Position numbers and translations under genes: made by a program. 64,000 bases of DNA from Anaerolineae bacterium UTCFX1 (GTDB lineage: Bacteria; Chloroflexota; Anaerolineae; Anaerolineales; Villigracilaceae), in assembly GCA_002050275.1 (NCBI GenBank), contig MWTB01000018.1, forward strand, positions 26,013 through 90,012, written 5' to 3'. Each line of letters starts with the position of its first letter. The stretch's first letter is position 1. Shown here piece by piece: positions 17,531 to 27,206 of this stretch. The notes beneath the pieces were generated by a model. It was not told where the DNA came from. It did no database searches and saw nothing but the letters and a program-made list of their open reading frames with translations.

Positions 17531-18760
17531 ATGGAAGAGATTATTGTAGGCATTGACGTAGGCACGACGAAGATCTGCACGCTTGTAGGACGTGTGGAAG
17601 ACGATAAATCCATGCGGATCATGGGCGTGGGCATAGAACCGTCGGATGGCATCCGTAAAGGCGTGATCGTTGACCTCGCCGCGGCGACGCAAGCCATTAC
17701 CCGTTCGGTGAAGAAAGCAGAAGCGACTTCGGGTTTGGAGATCACTTCTGCATTGGTCAGCATCGCTGGCACTCATGTGTCGTCGGTGAACAGTCGCGGC
17801 GCCGCGGCTGTGAACGGCGGCGCGATCAAACAATTTGATATGGACCGCGCGATGGAGCAAGCGCGCGCGGTCGCTATTCCGTATGATCGTGAAGTTATCC
17901 ACGTGATTCAACGCGGCTTCTCTGTGGATGGGCAGGACGGCATCCGCGCTCCGAAAGGAATGCATGGTTATCGTCTTGAAGTGGAAGCGCATATTATCAC
18001 CGCTTCTGCCGCAACAGTGGATAATCTCCGTCATTGTGTGGGCGCGGCAGGCGTGACGATTCCGTTGTTTGTGTTAAATCCCCTGGCTTCAGGCGAAGCG
18101 GTGTTAACCGCGCAGGAAAGGCAAATGGGCGTGGCTGTATGCGACATCGGCGGCGGTACAACCGATTTGGCGATCTATGTTAATGGCGACGTATGGCATA
18201 CGGTGGCGCTGGCGGTTGGCGGCAATCACGTTACGCAAGATATTGCGCATGGGCTGCGTTTGTCGTTTGAGCAAGCCGAAGAAGTCAAAAAACAGCACGG
18301 ACGCGCGGTGCGCGCGGAAGTTGGGCTTGAAGAATATTTTTCTGTGCGCCCATTTGGAGAAGATAAGCCCGTGCAGATTAACCGGCGGGAATTGGCGGAG
18401 ATCATCGAGGCGCGCGTAACGGAAATCTTCGCTTTGATCTTGCAGGAGATTAAGCGTTCCGGGTACGACGGTCTTTTGCCAGCCGGCATGACGCTGACGG
18501 GCGGCGCGAGCGCGTTGCCGAGCATTGCGCGCGTAGCGCATGAGACGTTAGGTATGCCGGTTCGCACGGCGCAACCGGAAAATCTTTCTGGGCTGGTGGA
18601 CCGGTTGAAATCGCCAGCCTATTCGACCAGCGTTGGCTTGCTGCAGTGGGTCGTCTCAACGCATGAAAATGATTCCGGCGTTGGGAGCCGCCGTGGAAAG
18701 GAAGAAGCGCGTATGAATTTTGGCCTGATTAAGAAGATCGTCGGAAGGATTTTGCCGTAA
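17531..18760 (+). CDS. ftsA: Cell division actin-like protein FtsA
   Basis: 409 aa. Actin-fold ATPase that tethers FtsZ to the membrane. The N-terminal phosphate-1 loop is GIDVGTTKI (7-15); the SHS2/1C domain follows (ALVSIAGTHVSSVNSRG); the phosphate-2 loop is CDIGGGTTDLAIY and the adenosine region LTGGASALP. A C-terminal stretch (NFGLIKKIVGRILP) is a plausible amphipathic membrane-targeting helix, as in other FtsA proteins. The operon continues to ftsZ after a 129-nt gap. Confidence 0.94.
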   Translation: MEEIIVGIDVGTTKICTLVGRVEDDKSMRIMGVGIEPSDGIRKGVIVDLAAATQAITRSVKKAEATSGLEITSALVSIAGTHVSSVNSRGAAAVNGGAIKQFDMDRAMEQARAVAIPYDREVIHVIQRGFSVDGQDGIRAPKGMHGYRLEVEAHIITASAATVDNLRHCVGAAGVTIPLFVLNPLASGEAVLTAQERQMGVAVCDIGGGTTDLAIYVNGDVWHTVALAVGGNHVTQDIAHGLRLSFEQAEEVKKQHGRAVRAEVGLEEYFSVRPFGEDKPVQINRRELAEIIEARVTEIFALILQEIKRSGYDGLLPAGMTLTGGASALPSIARVAHETLGMPVRTAQPENLSGLVDRLKSPAYSTSVGLLQWVVSTHENDSGVGSRRGKEEARMNFGLIKKIVGRILP

Positions 18761-18785
18761 CGAAAATGAACCGTCTTGCGTGAAA

Positions 18786-18807
18786 CGAGCGCGAATTCGC
18801 CCGCTCG
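18786..18807. other. Hairpin in the ftsA-ftsZ gap
   Basis: A 6-bp stem (CGAGCG with CGCTCG) flanks the palindromic core GCGAATTCGC in the only sizeable gap of the late operon. There is no T-run, so it may be an mRNA processing or stability element. No convincing separate ftsZ promoter was found in the gap. Confidence 0.35.
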
Positions 18808-18889
18808 CAGCCCAGTCAGATACTCTTAAAATTTATCGTTACGGAATGAAAAGCAAGTATCATAAAACTAATGTTTGATGGAGGCATAA

Positions 18890-20050
18890 ATGGACTCGAC
18901 CGAGAAACAATATAATAAGCAAGCAGATGAACCCTTCGCCCAGATAAAAGTAGTCGGCGTGGGCGGCGGCGGATCGAACGCTGTCAATCGCATGATAGAC
19001 GAAGGCATTCAAGGCGTTGAATTCATTACTGCCAATACCGACGCGCAGGCTTTGATCAACGCAAAGTCTGCGATGCGCGTGCGGCTTGGCGATAAATTAA
19101 CGCGCGGGCTGGGCGCTGGCGGCAACCCGGAAGTGGGGCGTAAAGCTGCTGAAGAATCCGCCGATGAACTGTATAAGGTTATGCAAGGCGCGGATATGGT
19201 CTTCGTCACCGCTGGCATGGGCGGAGGCACCGGCACCGGCGCCGCGCCGGTCGTCGCGCAGATCGCGAAAGAATGCGGCGCGCTCACCATCGGCGTTGTG
19301 ACGCGTCCCTTCACGTTCGAAGGCGGTCGCCGGCTTTCTTCCGCTGAATCGGGCATTGACAAACTCAAAGAACATGCGGATACGCTGATCGTGATCCCTA
19401 ATGACCGTTTGCTGCAAATTGCCGATAAGCGCGCCAGCCTGCAAGATGCGTTTCGTCTCGCAGACGATGTGCTTCATCAGGGCATTCAAGGCATCTCCGA
19501 GTTGATCACCATCCCCGGCTTGATTAACCTCGACTTTGCCGACGTGCGCGCGATCATGTCGGAGGGCGGCGCCGCCCTCATGGCGGTTGGGACTGGGACA
19601 GGCGATGAGCGCGCGCGCAAAGCCGCTGAAGACGCGATCTCATCCAAACTGCTTGATATCACGATTGACGGCGCGCGCGGCGTGTTATTTAATGTTACCG
19701 GCGGACCGAATATGACCCTCTTCGAGGTGAACCAAGCCGCGGCAATTATCCGCGAAACGGCGCACCCTGATGTGAATATGATTTTTGGCGCGGTGATTGA
19801 TCCGAACATGGGCGATGATATCCGCATTACGGTGATCGCGACCGGCTTTGAACGCAACTCGATGCCGCGTCGCGCGCTGGAGCGCAACACGCGCGAGAAC
19901 AAACGAACGCAAGCGGACGTATTCTCGCGCCCGCTCGAATCGGTTTCGGTTCAAGCCGACGTTCAAACTGGCGAAACGAAATCAGCTCCATTGCCGCCTC
20001 TTAATAAGGACGATCTCGATATCCCGACTTTTTTACGGAATCGAAGATAA
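18890..20050 (+). CDS. ftsZ: Cell division tubulin-like GTPase FtsZ
   Basis: 386 aa, full length. FtsZ polymerises into the division ring. GTP-binding features include [14 protein letters not shown] (22-35) and the tubulin signature [10 protein letters not shown] (111-120); the T7-loop part [11 protein letters not shown] supplies the catalytic Asp. A variable linker (about 320-370) leads to the conserved C-terminal peptide [10 protein letters not shown], the binding site for FtsA and other partners. TGGAGG (18879-18884) lies 5 nt before the start. It is the last gene of the dcw operon. Confidence 0.97.
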   Translation: MDSTEKQYNKQADEPFAQIKVVGVGGGGSNAVNRMIDEGIQGVEFITANTDAQALINAKSAMRVRLGDKLTRGLGAGGNPEVGRKAAEESADELYKVMQGADMVFVTAGMGGGTGTGAAPVVAQIAKECGALTIGVVTRPFTFEGGRRLSSAESGIDKLKEHADTLIVIPNDRLLQIADKRASLQDAFRLADDVLHQGIQGISELITIPGLINLDFADVRAIMSEGGAALMAVGTGTGDERARKAAEDAISSKLLDITIDGARGVLFNVTGGPNMTLFEVNQAAAIIRETAHPDVNMIFGAVIDPNMGDDIRITVIATGFERNSMPRRALERNTRENKRTQADVFSRPLESVSVQADVQTGETKSAPLPPLNKDDLDIPTFLRNRR

Positions 20051-20118
20051 TATTTTGTAGGCGGCAAAACGCCGTCTCTGCAAGTCAAATAATCGAGTCA
20101 AGTTCGCCTCCTTAGTCG

Positions 20119-20160
20119 GAGCGATTCGGATGCGTCTGGGCGAGATGCATCGAATCGCTC
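20119..20160. terminator. Long hairpin after ftsZ
   Basis: A 14-bp stem with one bulge (20119-20133 with 20147-20160) encloses a 13-nt loop about 70 nt after the ftsZ stop. There is no T-run, so it may be a processed 3' end or a weak terminator. A smaller hairpin (GGCGGC/GCCGTC) lies around 20060-20075. Confidence 0.45.
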
Positions 20161-20257
20161 TGCGCATTTAATGGATTGCGGCTGGGTCGGCGTGGCTTTT
20201 ATCGTTTTCGAAATATAATCAAGTGAGATATAATTGCATTGTAAAGCGATTTAAAGC

Positions 20258-21169
20258 ATGAAAGTTCTTGTTCTCAATAACGACTTAGTAGCGCGCGCCG
20301 TGATTCAGCAGACGTTGCAGGCGAGCGGACATGAAGCGGTCGGCGCCGAAGATAGCGACACGGCTCTGTTTCTCCTTAAAAATGGAGAATTCCGTTTTAT
20401 TATCGCCGATTATGATAACACGGACGGCAACGATAAAGAATTCATCCATACAGCGCGAAGTATAGGGCAGGCGGACTACGCGTATATCTTGTTGATCGTC
20501 AATAAAGCGCAATCTGTTAGCGCGGAGGCGTCGCATCTGGGCGCGGACGATTATCTTAGTAAACCGATTGTGCCCGCCGAATTGAAATTGCGCGTGTCTA
20601 TCGGTGAACGCATCCTTGCTCTCGGAGATAACCTTGTCCACGCGAAAGAAACGCTCGATCATCTCGCGATGGTAGATGTTTTGACGGGCGCGTTGAACCG
20701 CATCGCTTTTATGATCTTTTCACGCGGCGAACTTGAGCGCGCGCGACGCGCTCAGGCTTCATTGAGTTTGATCGCGTTCAACGTGGATAATTTCAAAACT
20801 ATTAATGAAAAATATGGGCGCGACGTTGGCAACGACGCGTTGACGGTCATCGCGCAGGGCATTCGCGAAAAGAGCCGCCCGTACGACGGGTTGGGGCGCC
20901 TTGACGCGGATGCGTTCATGCTTATCTTGCCCGGTGTGATCGGCGCCGATGCGGAGAAGATCGCTGCTCGTATTATCAAAAGTATTGCGAATACGCAAAT
21001 CTCTCTGTTAGACGGCGTAGAATTAAAAGTCAACGTACGAGCTGGCATCGCTTCTTCGTCGCGCGTTACCGTCTCTACGGAGATGGATGCGCTGATCGAA
21101 CGCGCGAACGAAGCCGTGGCGATGGCGAAGCGTGAGGACGGGGATCAAATTTACACAATCTATGTGTGA
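20258..21169 (+). CDS. REC plus degenerate GGDEF protein, possible c-di-GMP effector
   Basis: 303 aa. The receiver domain (1-120) keeps a phosphoacceptor-like D51 and K102, but the acidic pair near residue 8 is weak (NND). A helix leads to a GGDEF domain (135-303) with the right fold signatures (DVLTGALNR, VDNFKTINEKYG). The active-site motif reads DADAF (216-220) instead of GGDEF, so cyclase activity is unlikely. The inhibitory-site motif R207-P-Y-D210, five residues upstream, is intact. This combination suggests a c-di-GMP-binding effector. Two TATAAT boxes lie at 20214-20219 and 20229-20234. It stands alone, after ftsZ. Confidence 0.8.
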   Translation: MKVLVLNNDLVARAVIQQTLQASGHEAVGAEDSDTALFLLKNGEFRFIIADYDNTDGNDKEFIHTARSIGQADYAYILLIVNKAQSVSAEASHLGADDYLSKPIVPAELKLRVSIGERILALGDNLVHAKETLDHLAMVDVLTGALNRIAFMIFSRGELERARRAQASLSLIAFNVDNFKTINEKYGRDVGNDALTVIAQGIREKSRPYDGLGRLDADAFMLILPGVIGADAEKIAARIIKSIANTQISLLDGVELKVNVRAGIASSSRVTVSTEMDALIERANEAVAMAKREDGDQIYTIYV

Positions 21170-21173
21170 GACG

Positions 21174-21491
21174 TTACGCGCCGAAGAATTGTAGAAGAAA
21201 CAGCGCGATCATTCCCGCTAGAATGGTCGCGAACGTATTCCGGCTGACCCATGCGGCGGCAATGGCGATCAGCCCGGCAAGCAGGCGATGATTCTCGAGG
21301 GAAAAGGAGAGCGCGCCTTCGCGTAAAAATAATTCAGGGAAAACGATGGCGGATAATACCGCCGGGGGAACATAATGCAGAGCTTTGCGCATTATTTCGG
21401 GGATGTGAAATTTACCGAACAGATAGATCAGAGAAAATCGGATTCCAAAAGTGATTAACCCGCCGAGCGCCATAACAAGCCAAATGTTCAT
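21174..21491 (-). CDS. azlD: AzlD-family branched-chain amino acid transport subunit
   Basis: 105 aa, three or four membrane segments. The MALGGLITFGIRFSLIYLF start and the HYVPPAVLSAIVFPELF region are typical of AzlD, the small partner of AzlC in a two-component exporter of branched-chain and related amino acids. Its ATG overlaps the azlC stop by 4 nt (21488-21491), so the two are coupled. The substrate is inferred from the family only. Confidence 0.85.
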   Translation of the reverse strand: MNIWLVMALGGLITFGIRFSLIYLFGKFHIPEIMRKALHYVPPAVLSAIVFPELFLREGALSFSLENHRLLAGLIAIAAAWVSRNTFATILAGMIALFLLQFFGA

Positions 21492-22201
21492 GAATCCCCC
21501 GATAAGTGCGCGCCGACTGTCTTGTTCTCTAGGAGCGTTCCTACGACGATGCCCGCCAACGCTGCGATGAGCAAGCCCAATTTATAAGGGAGTGCGTACG
21601 CCGCAAGCGCTGCGCCTCCGGCAGTCAACGCGGCGGCGATCGCCGGACGAGTCTTCAATGCCGGCACAACCATCGCTATGAATGTCAGTGGCAGGGCAAA
21701 ATCCAGCGACCATGAATCGGGGATTGCCGCGCCGAGAAGGATGCCTGTTGCTGTGCTGAACATCCAGATTGCCCATAATGCGAGTCCCGCGCCCAGCATA
21801 AACCAGTGACTTTCCGGCTGCAGTTTATTGGTTTCATAGTGGAGGATACTGGGAGCGTAGGCTTCATCGGTGAGCAGGTAGCTTAGTAAGGCTTTCCAAC
21901 GCGTCGGCAGCGAAGCAAGATAAGGGGCGAGCGAAGCGGAATAGAGCATGTGCCGCAAGTTGACTACGGCGATTGTCAGTACGATCACGAAGCCCGGCGC
22001 GGTATTTTTGATCAATTGCGTCGTAATGAACTGCGCCGAGCCTGCGAATACGATTGGAGACATCATCTGCGCTTCAACGGCAGATAGCCCTGCCTCGATA
22101 GCGAGCGCGCCGTAGATCATGCCAAAGGGAAAAACGCCGATCAACAGCGGAAACTCTGCGCGAACTCCCGCCCAGAAATGTTTGTTTTTAAGGCTGGTCA
22201 T
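21488..22201 (-). CDS. azlC: AzlC-family branched-chain amino acid exporter
   Basis: 237 aa, about five to seven membrane segments. The N-terminal FPLLIGVFPFGMIYGALAIEAGLS and SPIVFAGSAQFI motifs are characteristic of AzlC. With AzlD (next gene) it forms a permease that exports branched-chain amino acids in characterised bacteria. No Lrp-type regulator is adjacent. A weak TATAAT-like sequence on the minus strand near 22235-22240 may be its promoter. Confidence 0.87.
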   Translation of the reverse strand: MTSLKNKHFWAGVRAEFPLLIGVFPFGMIYGALAIEAGLSAVEAQMMSPIVFAGSAQFITTQLIKNTAPGFVIVLTIAVVNLRHMLYSASLAPYLASLPTRWKALLSYLLTDEAYAPSILHYETNKLQPESHWFMLGAGLALWAIWMFSTATGILLGAAIPDSWSLDFALPLTFIAMVVPALKTRPAIAAALTAGGAALAAYALPYKLGLLIAALAGIVVGTLLENKTVGAHLSGDS

Positions 22202-22283
22202 CGGGTAAGTATAGTCGAACCCGGCTGCCTCGTATAATAGGTTTTTGAGCGACAGATTTATCCAGCCAGTCGAATTTTCGCGA

Positions 22284-23327
22284 TTACGTAGATATATTCC
22301 ACTTTAATGATAAATAGAAAGCAAGGATCAATAACAAGATTGCAAACGCGTTGAAAAAGACGCCGATCTCCGTCGTTTCGCGCGCGCTGGTGAGAAACAT
22401 AGGCAGGTTATGAAAGATAGTTTGTAATTCTTCGGCGCTGGTTGCGGCGGAGTAGACGCCGCCGGTCATTTCTGCAATTTGCCGTAAAGTGAATTCATCC
22501 AATTCGATGGGACCTAGCCGTCCGCCGCCAAAGCCAAAATTAGGAAAACTAAACTGATCGGCGCTGGCAAATAAGTCGCCGCAGATTAAAGGCGAGGTAT
22601 TGTTGACCGTTCCAAACCCAATCGTGTATAGACGGATGCCGCGCGCCGCTGCTTCGCTGGCTGCTATAAATGGCGAAGGCCCGGCGTTGCTTGAACCGTC
22701 AGTCAGAAGCACGATCATGTGCGGCGCGGATTCGCCCGGCGGCGAAGGTTGAGCGGGAACGTTTAACTGAACCGGTGGGACGCGGCTGTCCGCTTCGGCG
22801 ATCGCGTCAATTGAACGCAAGATGGCGCTGCCGATCGCTGTGCGCCGCCCGGGCGTGAGCGAATGGATCGCATGTGCTAACGCCGTTCGATTTCTGGTCG
22901 GCGCTTGAATTAATTCGGCAAAACCGGCGAAAGCGACAACGCCGATTTGCGTATCTTTGCTTTGACTTTGAATAAAACTGAGGGCGGCTTGTTGTGCGGC
23001 GGTCAGGCGGTTAGGCGGGATGTCGGTCGAGCACATGCTGAGCGATACGTCCATTGCGAGAATGATCGTCGCACGGTTGGATAGGACCGTAACTTCAGCG
23101 GTAGGGCGTGCAAGCGAGAACGTCAGACTTGTCAGTGTGAGTAGAAATAAGATGAACGGTGCGTGTCTGCGCCACTTTGACTGATGCGCCGCTGCTTCCC
23201 GTATCAACGACAGGCTTGAATAACGAACGACGAAGCGTTTGCGCCGTTTTAAGATCAATAGATATGCCGTTGCTAGGATAGGTATGAAAATGAGCAGCGA
23301 GAGAAAGCCCGGTCGCAATAGACTCAT
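22284..23327 (-). CDS. VWA-domain membrane protein, Bat-like
   Basis: 347 aa. Two N-terminal membrane segments (about 7-27 and 57-75), then a von Willebrand factor A domain with the metal-site motif D93-V-S95-L-S97, and a C-terminal membrane segment (about 325-342). This is the BatA/BatB layout: the VWA domain lies outside the membrane. The second MIDAS Gly of DxSGS is Leu here, a mild deviation. It is the last gene of a MoxR-DUF58-VWA-VWA set and overlaps the preceding VWA gene by 4 nt, suggesting paralogues acting as a pair. Confidence 0.8.
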   Translation of the reverse strand: MSLLRPGFLSLLIFIPILATAYLLILKRRKRFVVRYSSLSLIREAAAHQSKWRRHAPFILFLLTLTSLTFSLARPTAEVTVLSNRATIILAMDVSLSMCSTDIPPNRLTAAQQAALSFIQSQSKDTQIGVVAFAGFAELIQAPTRNRTALAHAIHSLTPGRRTAIGSAILRSIDAIAEADSRVPPVQLNVPAQPSPPGESAPHMIVLLTDGSSNAGPSPFIAASEAAARGIRLYTIGFGTVNNTSPLICGDLFASADQFSFPNFGFGGGRLGPIELDEFTLRQIAEMTGGVYSAATSAEELQTIFHNLPMFLTSARETTEIGVFFNAFAILLLILAFYLSLKWNIST

Positions 23328-24349
23328 GGCGCCCGCCCGAACCAGAGCAACGAAAGCGCGCCCCCGGTGAAAAAGAATAGCATGGCTATCCCTGCGAACA
23401 GCGAGGTTAGTTCCGATTCTTCCGCGCGGATAATTAATTTCGGTCGAAGCGCGCTGTAAATTTCACGCAACTGATTCTCATCGCCGGCATTGTAATACGC
23501 TCCGCCGGCAGCGTTGGCGACAGCCTGCAACATTGGTTCGTCCAATTGCGTGTGGACGGTAAATCCATCTATGGTTAGAGCGGCTCCCGCGACAGAACCG
23601 ACGCCCACCGTATAAACGCGGATTCCTAGATTAGCGGCAAGGTCCGCGACGATGATCGGATCCGGTTCTTGATTATTCTCGCCGTCTGAAAATAGGATGA
23701 TCGCGGCGTGTGGATACCAGCCTTGCGGACTGGCGCCGGGCAGCAGCGAAAAATTGGGCGGCGGTTGAGCGCCGTTGAGGACGTTGCTTGTTTGCAGGAA
23801 CGGCGGATCACCTGCATCTACTGCGACTGTGTTAAGTGCGACCAGAATCCCGTTGCCGACCGACGTGCCGCGCCGCGGTGCGAGACGTTGAATCGTATCA
23901 ACGATCTCGGCGCGCTTATCGGTCGGAGTTTGCACGGTTACGCCGCTGTCGCTGAAGGCGGTCACGCCGATGCGTATGTTGGCGGGCTGACGGTTTACAA
24001 AATTGAGCGCGGCGGCTTTTGCCGCTTCCATGCGCGTTGGATTTGCATCGTCTGCCGCCATGCTGCCCGAGATGTCGAACGCGAGAACGACTACGCCTTC
24101 TATGCGCGGCAGGCGGAGCGCGGCTTGCGGGCGTGCGAGAGAGAAGATCAAAATCACGACGCCGATGAGGAATAGAATTGTAGGCAGCAAACGCCGCGCA
24201 GGCGCGCGCCCAGATGAGTCGCGCATGATACCGAAGTTCCCATAATGCGCGGCGGCTTCGCGTTTCCGTTTTTGGATTCGTTGATACGCCCAGATCAACA
24301 ACGGAACGCTCAATAACGAGTAGAGGAGGGATGACCAGATGAATGACAT
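23324..24349 (-). CDS. VWA-domain membrane protein, BatA-like
   Basis: 341 aa. Same layout as its neighbour: membrane segments near 5-22 and 55-74, a VWA domain with MIDAS D92-I-S94-G-S96, and a C-terminal membrane segment (about 315-336). In Bat operons these proteins work with a MoxR ATPase and a DUF58 protein, thought to assist assembly or metal loading of envelope complexes; the exact role is unknown. The YTVGVGSVAGAALTIDGF part is the usual end of the VWA fold. Confidence 0.83.
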   Translation of the reverse strand: MSFIWSSLLYSLLSVPLLIWAYQRIQKRKREAAAHYGNFGIMRDSSGRAPARRLLPTILFLIGVVILIFSLARPQAALRLPRIEGVVVLAFDISGSMAADDANPTRMEAAKAAALNFVNRQPANIRIGVTAFSDSGVTVQTPTDKRAEIVDTIQRLAPRRGTSVGNGILVALNTVAVDAGDPPFLQTSNVLNGAQPPPNFSLLPGASPQGWYPHAAIILFSDGENNQEPDPIIVADLAANLGIRVYTVGVGSVAGAALTIDGFTVHTQLDEPMLQAVANAAGGAYYNAGDENQLREIYSALRPKLIIRAEESELTSLFAGIAMLFFFTGGALSLLWFGRAP

Positions 24350-24398
24350 GAAAATCAGAGACTAGAGAGTAGAGACTAGTCATCTACTCTCTGTTGAT

Positions 24399-25307
24399 CT
24401 AGTTCTTTCTAACCTGCCGCCTTTGCTTTGCAAACTTTACAATCGAACGAACGAGATCGTCTTCCGTCGAAAGTTGCAACATATCTACGCCCGCGCGTCG
24501 GAACGCTTCATTCAAATTTTTTTCACGTTGTTGCGCAACGGCGAAAAACTTTTTTCGGAATTTCGCATCGTGCGTATCTACGAATAGCTGCGCCCCGGTC
24601 TCGGCGTCTTCCATTATTGCCATGCCGATGTCGGGCAACTCCTTCTCGCGCGGGTCGTACAGCCGCACCGCAATCGTCTCGTGCCGCCGACCCAACAGAC
24701 TCAACGAGCGCTCCCAGCCCGGCTCGCTGATGAAATCGGAGATAACAAAAACAAGCGAACGCCGCTTGATTGAGTTCAACGCACCGTCGAAAAAAGGTTT
24801 GAGATTTGTGAAAGATGAATGCGGCAGGCGCGGCTGTTTAGCCATATCGTTGATGAGGCGCAGCGCCTGCGCTTTTCCGCCTCGCGCTGGAATGACGCGC
24901 TGAACGCCGCTCCCGAATATAATCGCCCCCACGCGGTTTCCGTGGCGCGTGAGTAATCTCGCAAAGACGGTTGCAAAATCAATGAGTACCGCCCGCTTTT
25001 CACGCGATGATTGTGTCGTTCCAAAATCTACCGAGGGACTCAAGTCGAGCAAAAACCATGCGGTGATCTCACGGTCTTCGTGATACTGGCGCACATATGG
25101 AGAATCCATGCGCGCGGTGACGTTCCAATCCATGTAGCGGATGTCGTCGCCGGGTTGATATTCGCGCAAGTCGGCAAAGTCTGCGCCAGAACCGTAAAAC
25201 AGCGTACGATAGTCGCCTTGCAATAATCCGTCGAGACGGCGGATGACGGTCCAATCGAGATGCAGTAAAAGCCGCTCAGGCGTTGTGGCTGGTATTGACA
25301 TGTTCAT
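24399..25307 (-). CDS. DUF58 domain protein
   Basis: 302 aa, soluble. The DUF58 core is clear: ADFADLREYQPGDDIRYMDW (43-62) and the LLDLSPSVDFG segment, with a VWA-like fold following. DUF58 proteins are encoded with MoxR ATPases and are thought to be their partners or adaptors. The start overlaps the MoxR gene by 32 nt; an internal ATG at 25301 is an alternative. The gene is separated from the VWA genes by about 50 nt that contain a short direct repeat (AGAGACTAGAGAGTAGAGAC). Confidence 0.85.
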   Translation of the reverse strand: MNMSIPATTPERLLLHLDWTVIRRLDGLLQGDYRTLFYGSGADFADLREYQPGDDIRYMDWNVTARMDSPYVRQYHEDREITAWFLLDLSPSVDFGTTQSSREKRAVLIDFATVFARLLTRHGNRVGAIIFGSGVQRVIPARGGKAQALRLINDMAKQPRLPHSSFTNLKPFFDGALNSIKRRSLVFVISDFISEPGWERSLSLLGRRHETIAVRLYDPREKELPDIGMAIMEDAETGAQLFVDTHDAKFRKKFFAVAQQREKNLNEAFRRAGVDMLQLSTEDDLVRSIVKFAKQRRQVRKN

Positions 25308-26289
25308 GCAAAGGCGCCGCAGGGATGGGAATGCGGTCGAGAATCTTTTTTAATAAAATATCGCCGCTCATATTTTCAGAGAGCGCCTCGTATGATAGTA
25401 CGATGCGATGACGCATAACGTCAAACGCCATATCGAATACGTCTTGCGGTAGAGCGTAGTCGCGTCCGCGCACGAAGGCGAGTGCGCGGGCGGTGAGAAT
25501 CAAATTGATTGAGGCGCGCGGGCTGGCGCCGAACAATATGAAGCGTTCCAATTCCTTCAGACCTATTTCAGAAGGATTACGGGTCGCGGTCGCCAAGCGA
25601 ACGGCGTATTCGATCAACGAGGGATCAACGTACACGTTATCCGCTTTCTTTTGCAGCGCAATCAATTGTTCGATGGTTAGCGCGGTTTGGACGATTTGCA
25701 GCGCGGCGGTCATCCGTTCGACGATGACGAATTCTTCCGTTGCGGAGGGATAGCCCACCAACACTTTGAGCATGAAGCGGTCTACTTGCGCTTCGGGCAA
25801 CGCATATGTTCCTTCCGTCTCAATCGGATTTTGAGTCGCCAACACCAAAAACGGATTCGGCGTTGCGTACGTTTCGCGCCCGATGGTCGCTTGACGTTCC
25901 TGCATCGCTTCGAGCAACGCGCTTTGCACTTTGGCGGGCGCGCGATTGATCTCGTCGGCTAGGAGTAAGTTCGTGAAAACAGGACCAAGCGACGTTTCAA
26001 ACTTTCCCGTTTTTTGATTGTAAATGCGCGTGCCGACCAGATCGGCGGGGACAAGATCGGGCGTGAACTGAATGCGCTTGAACTCGCCGCCGATCGCCTC
26101 GGCGAGAGTCTTGATTGCCATCGTCTTCGCCAGCCCCGGCACGCCCTCCACAAGGATATGTCCGCGCGCCAGCAGAGCCACGATCATCCGCTCGAGCAAG
26201 TGATCTTGTCCGACGATGATCTTCTTCACTTCGTACAAGACTTTCTCCATCGGCGTTCGGTTTTCAAACTCTTTGTTCGCCATCATCAA
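25276..26289 (-). CDS. MoxR-family AAA+ ATPase
   Basis: 337 aa. Walker A has the MoxR form GVPGLAKT (49-56), Walker B is LLLADEINRAP, and the sensor segment is LATQNPIETEGTYALPEAQVDRF. MoxR ATPases act as chaperone-like remodelers with VWA proteins. Three successive ATGs start the gene after GGAGG; the second (26286) has the best spacing. It heads the four-gene set ending at 22284. Confidence 0.92.
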   Translation of the reverse strand: MMMANKEFENRTPMEKVLYEVKKIIVGQDHLLERMIVALLARGHILVEGVPGLAKTMAIKTLAEAIGGEFKRIQFTPDLVPADLVGTRIYNQKTGKFETSLGPVFTNLLLADEINRAPAKVQSALLEAMQERQATIGRETYATPNPFLVLATQNPIETEGTYALPEAQVDRFMLKVLVGYPSATEEFVIVERMTAALQIVQTALTIEQLIALQKKADNVYVDPSLIEYAVRLATATRNPSEIGLKELERFILFGASPRASINLILTARALAFVRGRDYALPQDVFDMAFDVMRHRIVLSYEALSENMSGDILLKKILDRIPIPAAPLHEHVNTSHNA

Positions 26290-26326
26290 CCTCCAACTTT
26301 CAATCTTTATTCTCTAACTTCCGCAT

Positions 26327-27142
26327 TTAATACGACGGCGCGTTCATACCGCTCGTCGCCGTTCCGATCGGAACGGCGAACCCGATGCCCACAAAGAAGC
26401 TTGTGTCGGTCGGGTTGAGGATGCCGGTTACAATGCCAATGACGCGCCCATTTCGATCTAATAGCGGACCGCCTGAATTGCCCGGGTTTGCCGCCGCGTC
26501 AAATTGGATCATGCCTTCGATGGCTGTATCGCTGTTCGGCGCGCGGAATGTGCGATTAAACCCTGAGATCACGCCTGCGCTGAACGACCACGGCAAGCCG
26601 AACGGATTGCCGATTACAAACGCTTCGTCGCCCACGCGCATCGCACCGGGATTTCCCAGAATTGCCGGACGCCACTCGCGCGGCAGGGCGGCTGGTTGCA
26701 ACACGGCGATGTCAATTTCGGGCTGAGTGAGAGTTATCGTCGCCGACGATTGCGTCCCGTCCGCGAAAAAGAGTGTAATGTTCGATGCGTTCGCCACGAC
26801 GTGCAGGCTGGTTAGGATCTCGCCCAGATCGTTGACGATTACACCGCTCCCGAACGCATGACCTTTAGCGCTTTCCGCATTCGGCTGGTCGGTTTGAATT
26901 CCAACCAACGACGGCGCGATGACTGAATAAGCCTGCGCCGAAAACGCTGGGCGGGGCGTGGCAGAAGCCAGCGCAGAAGAGATCGCCTCTGCCACTTCGC
27001 GCCGGTTCATAACGTCGGCGGGGAAGAGGACGTTATATAACGAAACGGCGAGCAACGCGGCGATCACGCCCCATGCGAACGGCAACGTCCCTCTCAAGCG
27101 GATCAATGCGCGCGTTAGCCATGATTGTTTTACTTCGTTCAT
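26327..27142 (-). CDS. Membrane-anchored trypsin-like serine protease (S1C/HtrA-like, no PDZ)
   Basis: 271 aa. One N-terminal membrane anchor (about 20-42) and an extracytoplasmic trypsin-fold domain with the triad H114 (TSLHVV), D144 (PEIDIAVLQ) and S223 (NPGNSGGPLL). HtrA/DegP proteases usually carry PDZ domains after this fold; none is present here, and the protein ends soon after the last strands. It likely degrades or senses misfolded envelope proteins. A TATAAT box on the minus strand (27152-27157) ends 9 nt before the ATG, so the transcript may be nearly leaderless. Confidence 0.88.
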   Translation of the reverse strand: MNEVKQSWLTRALIRLRGTLPFAWGVIAALLAVSLYNVLFPADVMNRREVAEAISSALASATPRPAFSAQAYSVIAPSLVGIQTDQPNAESAKGHAFGSGVIVNDLGEILTSLHVVANASNITLFFADGTQSSATITLTQPEIDIAVLQPAALPREWRPAILGNPGAMRVGDEAFVIGNPFGLPWSFSAGVISGFNRTFRAPNSDTAIEGMIQFDAAANPGNSGGPLLDRNGRVIGIVTGILNPTDTSFFVGIGFAVPIGTATSGMNAPSY

Positions 27143-27206
27143 TGTAGTTCGATTATAAATGCAGATGCGGCAGAGATAGGATTCCTAACCTTGTTACAAT
27201 TAACGT

